Origin: Thermoleophilia bacterium
Lineage (GTDB): Bacteria; Actinomycetota; Thermoleophilia; Gaiellales; Gaiellaceae
Assembly (NCBI GenBank): GCA_025934995.1
Contig: JAICWC010000010.1
Span: 1 to 46,718 of the forward strand
Reading direction: 5' to 3'
Length of the DNA: 46,718 bases
This document shows positions 44,612 through 46,718 of the stretch, in pieces. The number at the start of each line of letters is the position of its first letter. Position 1 is the first letter of the stretch. Made by a program: the position numbers and the translations under genes. Under the pieces are notes generated by a model. It saw nothing but the letters and a program-made list of their open reading frames with translations. It searched no databases and was not told the DNA's origin.

Positions 44612-46499
44612 GAAGGTCGTCCTGCCCGACAGCACCGAGCTTGAACTTCCCGACGGGGCCACCGGTCTCGACGCTGCGCGCGCGATCGGGCCGAAGCTCG
44701 CCGAGCAGGCGGTGCTCGTCCGCTCGAACGGCGCCGTGCAGGATCTGCGGCTGCCGCTGCGGGACGGGCAGCCGGTCCAGTTCCTGACGACGCGCGACAC
44801 CGACGACCCCGACGCGCTCTACGTCCTCCGTCATTCGAGCGCGCACCTGCTCGCCGAAGCCGTGCGCCGTCTCCATCCCGGCGTGAAGATCGCGATCGGG
44901 CCGCCGATCGAGAACGGCTTCTACTACGACTTCCTCTTTCCGGAGCCGATCCGCGAGGAAGATCTCGAGGCGATCGAGGCGGAGGTCAAGCGCGAGATCG
45001 AGGAGGGGCGCGAGTGGTCGCGGGAGGAGATCTCGCGCGACGAGGCGCGCGAGCGCTTCAAGGCGGAGGACGAGCCGTTCAAGGTCGAGCTCGTCGATAC
45101 CGCAGAGGGCGAGATCTCGCTGTACACCCAGGGCGACTTCACCGACCTCTGCCGCGGCCCGCACCTGCAAGACACGAAGCCGATCAAGGCGTTCAAGCTG
45201 ACGAGCCTCGCCGGTGCGTATTGGCGCGGCGATTCGTCGAAACCGCAGCTGACGCGCATCTACGGCACCGCGTTCTTCCGGCAGGAAGACCTCGACGCGC
45301 ACGTGCAGCAGCTCGAAGAGGCGCGCCGGCGGGATCATCGCAAGCTCGGCGTCGAGCTCGATCTCTTCCATCTCGACGACATCTCGCCCGGCTCGCCGTT
45401 CTGGCACCCGAAGGGGCAGGTGATCTGGAACGAGCTCGAGGCCGTGCGCAAGCGCGAGAACGCAAAGCGCGGCTGGCTGGAGGTGCAGACGCCGCTCATC
45501 TACGACCAGCGCCTGTGGGAGCTGTCCGGTCACTGGGAGAAGTACCGCGAGCACATGTTCCTCATTCCGGAGCCGGACCGGACGTTTTCGATCAAGCCGA
45601 TGAACTGCCCGGGCCACATGTGGCTCTACAACAGCCGGCTCCGCTCGTATCGCGACCTGCCGCTCCGCTACGCGGAGGCGGCGCCGCTGCACCGCAACGA
45701 GCTCGCCGGTGCGCTGCACGGGTTGACGCGCGTCCGCAAGGTCACCCAGGACGACGGCCATGCGTTCTGCACGCGGGAGCAGATCGAGGAGGAGATCTTC
45801 AGCTGCCTCGACCACGTGAAGTACCTCTACGACCTCTTCGACCTCGGCGCGAAGTTCGAGCTCTCGACTCGGCCCGACAACCGCCTCGGCACCGACGAGG
45901 AGTGGGACTTCACGGAAGGAGCGCTGAAGTCGGCGCTCGAGCGCCGTGGTCTCGAGTACGAGCTGAACGAGGGGGACGGCGCCTTCTACGGCCCGAAGAT
46001 CGACCTGCACATGGAGGACGCGCTCGGCCGGTCGTGGCAGGTCGGCACGATCCAGCTCGACAACGCGACGCCGCGCCGGCTCGGCTGCACCTACATGACG
46101 GCCGACAATAAAGAGGAGACGCCGTACGTCATCCATCGGGCGCTCTTCGGCTCGTTCGAGCGGTTCATCGGCATCCTCACCGAGCACTACGCGGGCGCGT
46201 TCCCCTTCTGGATCGCGCCTGTCCAGGTCCGGGTGCTGCCGGTCTCCGAGGGGCACCTCGAGCCCGCGTCCGTGCTTGCCGCGCGGATCGCCGAGGCCGG
46301 CTACCGGGTCGACGTCGGCGAGCCGACGGAGACGATCGGCAAGCGGATCCGCGCCGCCGAGCTCGAGAAGATCCCGTTCACGGTCGTCTTCGGCGATCGC
46401 GAGAGCGATGAATCCCTCGCCATCCGCGAACGTGGCGGCGAGCAGACGACGGCGCCGCTCGTGGATTTCCTCGCAAAGCTTGCTACGCTGACAGCCTGA
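44610..46499 (+). CDS. thrS: Threonyl-tRNA synthetase
   Basis: Charges tRNA-Thr. The 629-residue protein has a TGS domain (1-60) and a zinc-dependent editing domain (HSSAHLLAEAV, CRGPHL). A class II catalytic core has zinc-binding NCPGHMW and HGLTRVRKVTQDDGHAFC as motif 2, and HRALFGSFERFIGILTEHYAG as motif 3. An anticodon-binding domain ends the protein. In motif 2 AEAAPLHRNE replaces the common EFGTVHRYE, a variant also expected in some lineages. infC follows, a frequent arrangement. Confidence 0.96.
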   Translation: MKVVLPDSTELELPDGATGLDAARAIGPKLAEQAVLVRSNGAVQDLRLPLRDGQPVQFLTTRDTDDPDALYVLRHSSAHLLAEAVRRLHPGVKIAIGPPIENGFYYDFLFPEPIREEDLEAIEAEVKREIEEGREWSREEISRDEARERFKAEDEPFKVELVDTAEGEISLYTQGDFTDLCRGPHLQDTKPIKAFKLTSLAGAYWRGDSSKPQLTRIYGTAFFRQEDLDAHVQQLEEARRRDHRKLGVELDLFHLDDISPGSPFWHPKGQVIWNELEAVRKRENAKRGWLEVQTPLIYDQRLWELSGHWEKYREHMFLIPEPDRTFSIKPMNCPGHMWLYNSRLRSYRDLPLRYAEAAPLHRNELAGALHGLTRVRKVTQDDGHAFCTREQIEEEIFSCLDHVKYLYDLFDLGAKFELSTRPDNRLGTDEEWDFTEGALKSALERRGLEYELNEGDGAFYGPKIDLHMEDALGRSWQVGTIQLDNATPRRLGCTYMTADNKEETPYVIHRALFGSFERFIGILTEHYAGAFPFWIAPVQVRVLPVSEGHLEPASVLAARIAEAGYRVDVGEPTETIGKRIRAAELEKIPFTVVFGDRESDESLAIRERGGEQTTAPLVDFLAKLATLTA

Positions 46500-46640
46500 A
46501 AAGCAGGGGCGGACCCGTTCCTCACCTCCAAGGCCACAGAGTCTTCGCGGGGTTCAACCGAGTCGAGTGTGACGAGGATGACGGGCCGCTGCATGCAGCG
46601 GCTTTTCTGTGTGTCACGCAATCGAGATCAGGAGGAGTAA
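46500..46640 (+). promoter_or_regulatory. infC leader with attenuator-like hairpin
   Basis: The thrS-infC gap contains a perfect 18-bp palindrome GCCGCTGCATGCAGCGGC (46585-46602) followed directly by TTTTCT, a classic intrinsic terminator. It lies in the 5' leader of infC. Leaders of infC-rpmI-rplT operons are commonly controlled by L20 or by termination, so attenuation is likely. I did not find a known L20 pseudoknot by eye. Confidence 0.6.
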
Positions 46641-46647
46641 GCCCAAC

Positions 46648-46665
46648 TTGGTGATCAGTCTTTGA
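46648..46665 (+). CDS. Five-codon leader mini-ORF ahead of infC
   Basis: TTG-GTG-ATC-AGT-CTT-TGA follows GGAGGAG (46631-46637) at good spacing. Its TGA overlaps TTG 46662 of the infC frame (TTGA). It would let ribosomes load at the strong site and restart at a weak TTG. A coupled leader is inference; direct initiation of infC further upstream is blocked by TAA at 46638-46640. Confidence 0.4.
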   Translation: MVISL

Positions 46666-46718
46666 GGCCGAGACGCCGGCCGCAAGAGCAGACCCGGCCC
46701 GTCAATCGGGACACGACG
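46662..46718 (+). CDS. infC: Translation initiation factor IF-3 (N-terminal fragment)
   Basis: The last 57 bases encode (M)RPRRRPQEQTRPVNRDTT in an open frame running off the window. A basic N-terminus followed by a V-N-R segment fits the start of IF-3, and the position after thrS is typical. The best start is TTG 46662; rare starts are common for infC and serve autoregulation. The fragment is too short for proof. Confidence 0.6.
   Translation, partial: MRPRRRPQEQTRPVNRDTT

Overview
The window is about 46.7 kb of very GC-rich, tightly packed bacterial DNA. GTG and TTG starts are frequent and four-base start/stop overlaps (ATGA or GTGA) join most co-directional genes. The gene content fits a deep-branching soil actinobacterium, probably Thermoleophilia (Gaiellales/Solirubrobacterales-like); that placement is inference from gene content and style, not from a marker-gene tree. 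No gap longer than 300 bases lacks a gene. I saw no tRNA, rRNA, transposase, integrase or CRISPR array.

Region 1 (1-4467, + strand) looks like an aromatic-acid or aromatic-ring catabolic operon: the end of an aldehyde dehydrogenase, both subunits of a Rieske ring-hydroxylating dioxygenase, an isochorismatase-fold protein that has lost its whole catalytic triad, and a short-chain dehydrogenase. Region 2 (4481-9344) holds two coupled gp19-type phage/contractile tail-tube proteins with no other tail genes, a heme alpha-dioxygenase/cyclooxygenase-type protein, an MBL-fold protein with an altered metal motif, a secreted beta-propeller and a small membrane protein.

Region 3 (9304-26092) is the most interesting part. 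It combines a CopC-CopD copper protein, three cupredoxin-fold proteins (one with two complete type 1 copper sites), three PQQ-type beta-propellers and a TolB-like propeller. On the minus strand an unbroken seven-gene chain reads MoxR ATPase, DUF58, BatD/MxaA-like membrane protein, VWA protein, small single-TM protein, VWA protein, then a PQQ propeller. The first six have the order and architecture of mxaR-S-A-C-K-L of methylotrophs, the cassette needed for calcium insertion into PQQ methanol dehydrogenase. Here the chain runs by translational coupling straight into a quinoprotein-like gene. I propose an extracytoplasmic quinoprotein-to-cupredoxin electron-transfer system with its own maturation machinery. 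No c-type heme motif (CxxCH) was noticed in the region.

Region 4 (26139-27421) has an HtrA-like protease and a small unknown protein. Region 5 (27462-35300) is a complete arginine operon argC-J-B-D-R-G-H-F with a probable leaderless, ArgR-controlled promoter. Region 6 (35290-41351) is histidine biosynthesis: hisA diverges from a TrpR/YerC-family regulator followed by hisG-hisD-hisC::hisB-hisH-hisF-hisIE, with a 20-bp palindrome between the two directions. hisC and hisB are fused in frame. Region 7 (41369-46718) contains an L,D-transpeptidase, small conserved proteins, an Arg/Ala-rich histone-H1-like protein, a CBS-pair protein, a GNAT acetyltransferase, thrS, and the start of infC behind an attenuator-like leader.

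A short repeated element occurs three times (2600-2632, 28430-28504, 30317-30370). Each time it exactly bridges two operon genes as a mini-ORF beginning M/V-S-V-(G/AC)-S-T-E, with start and stop overlapping its neighbours. This looks like an undescribed coding-competent intergenic repeat.
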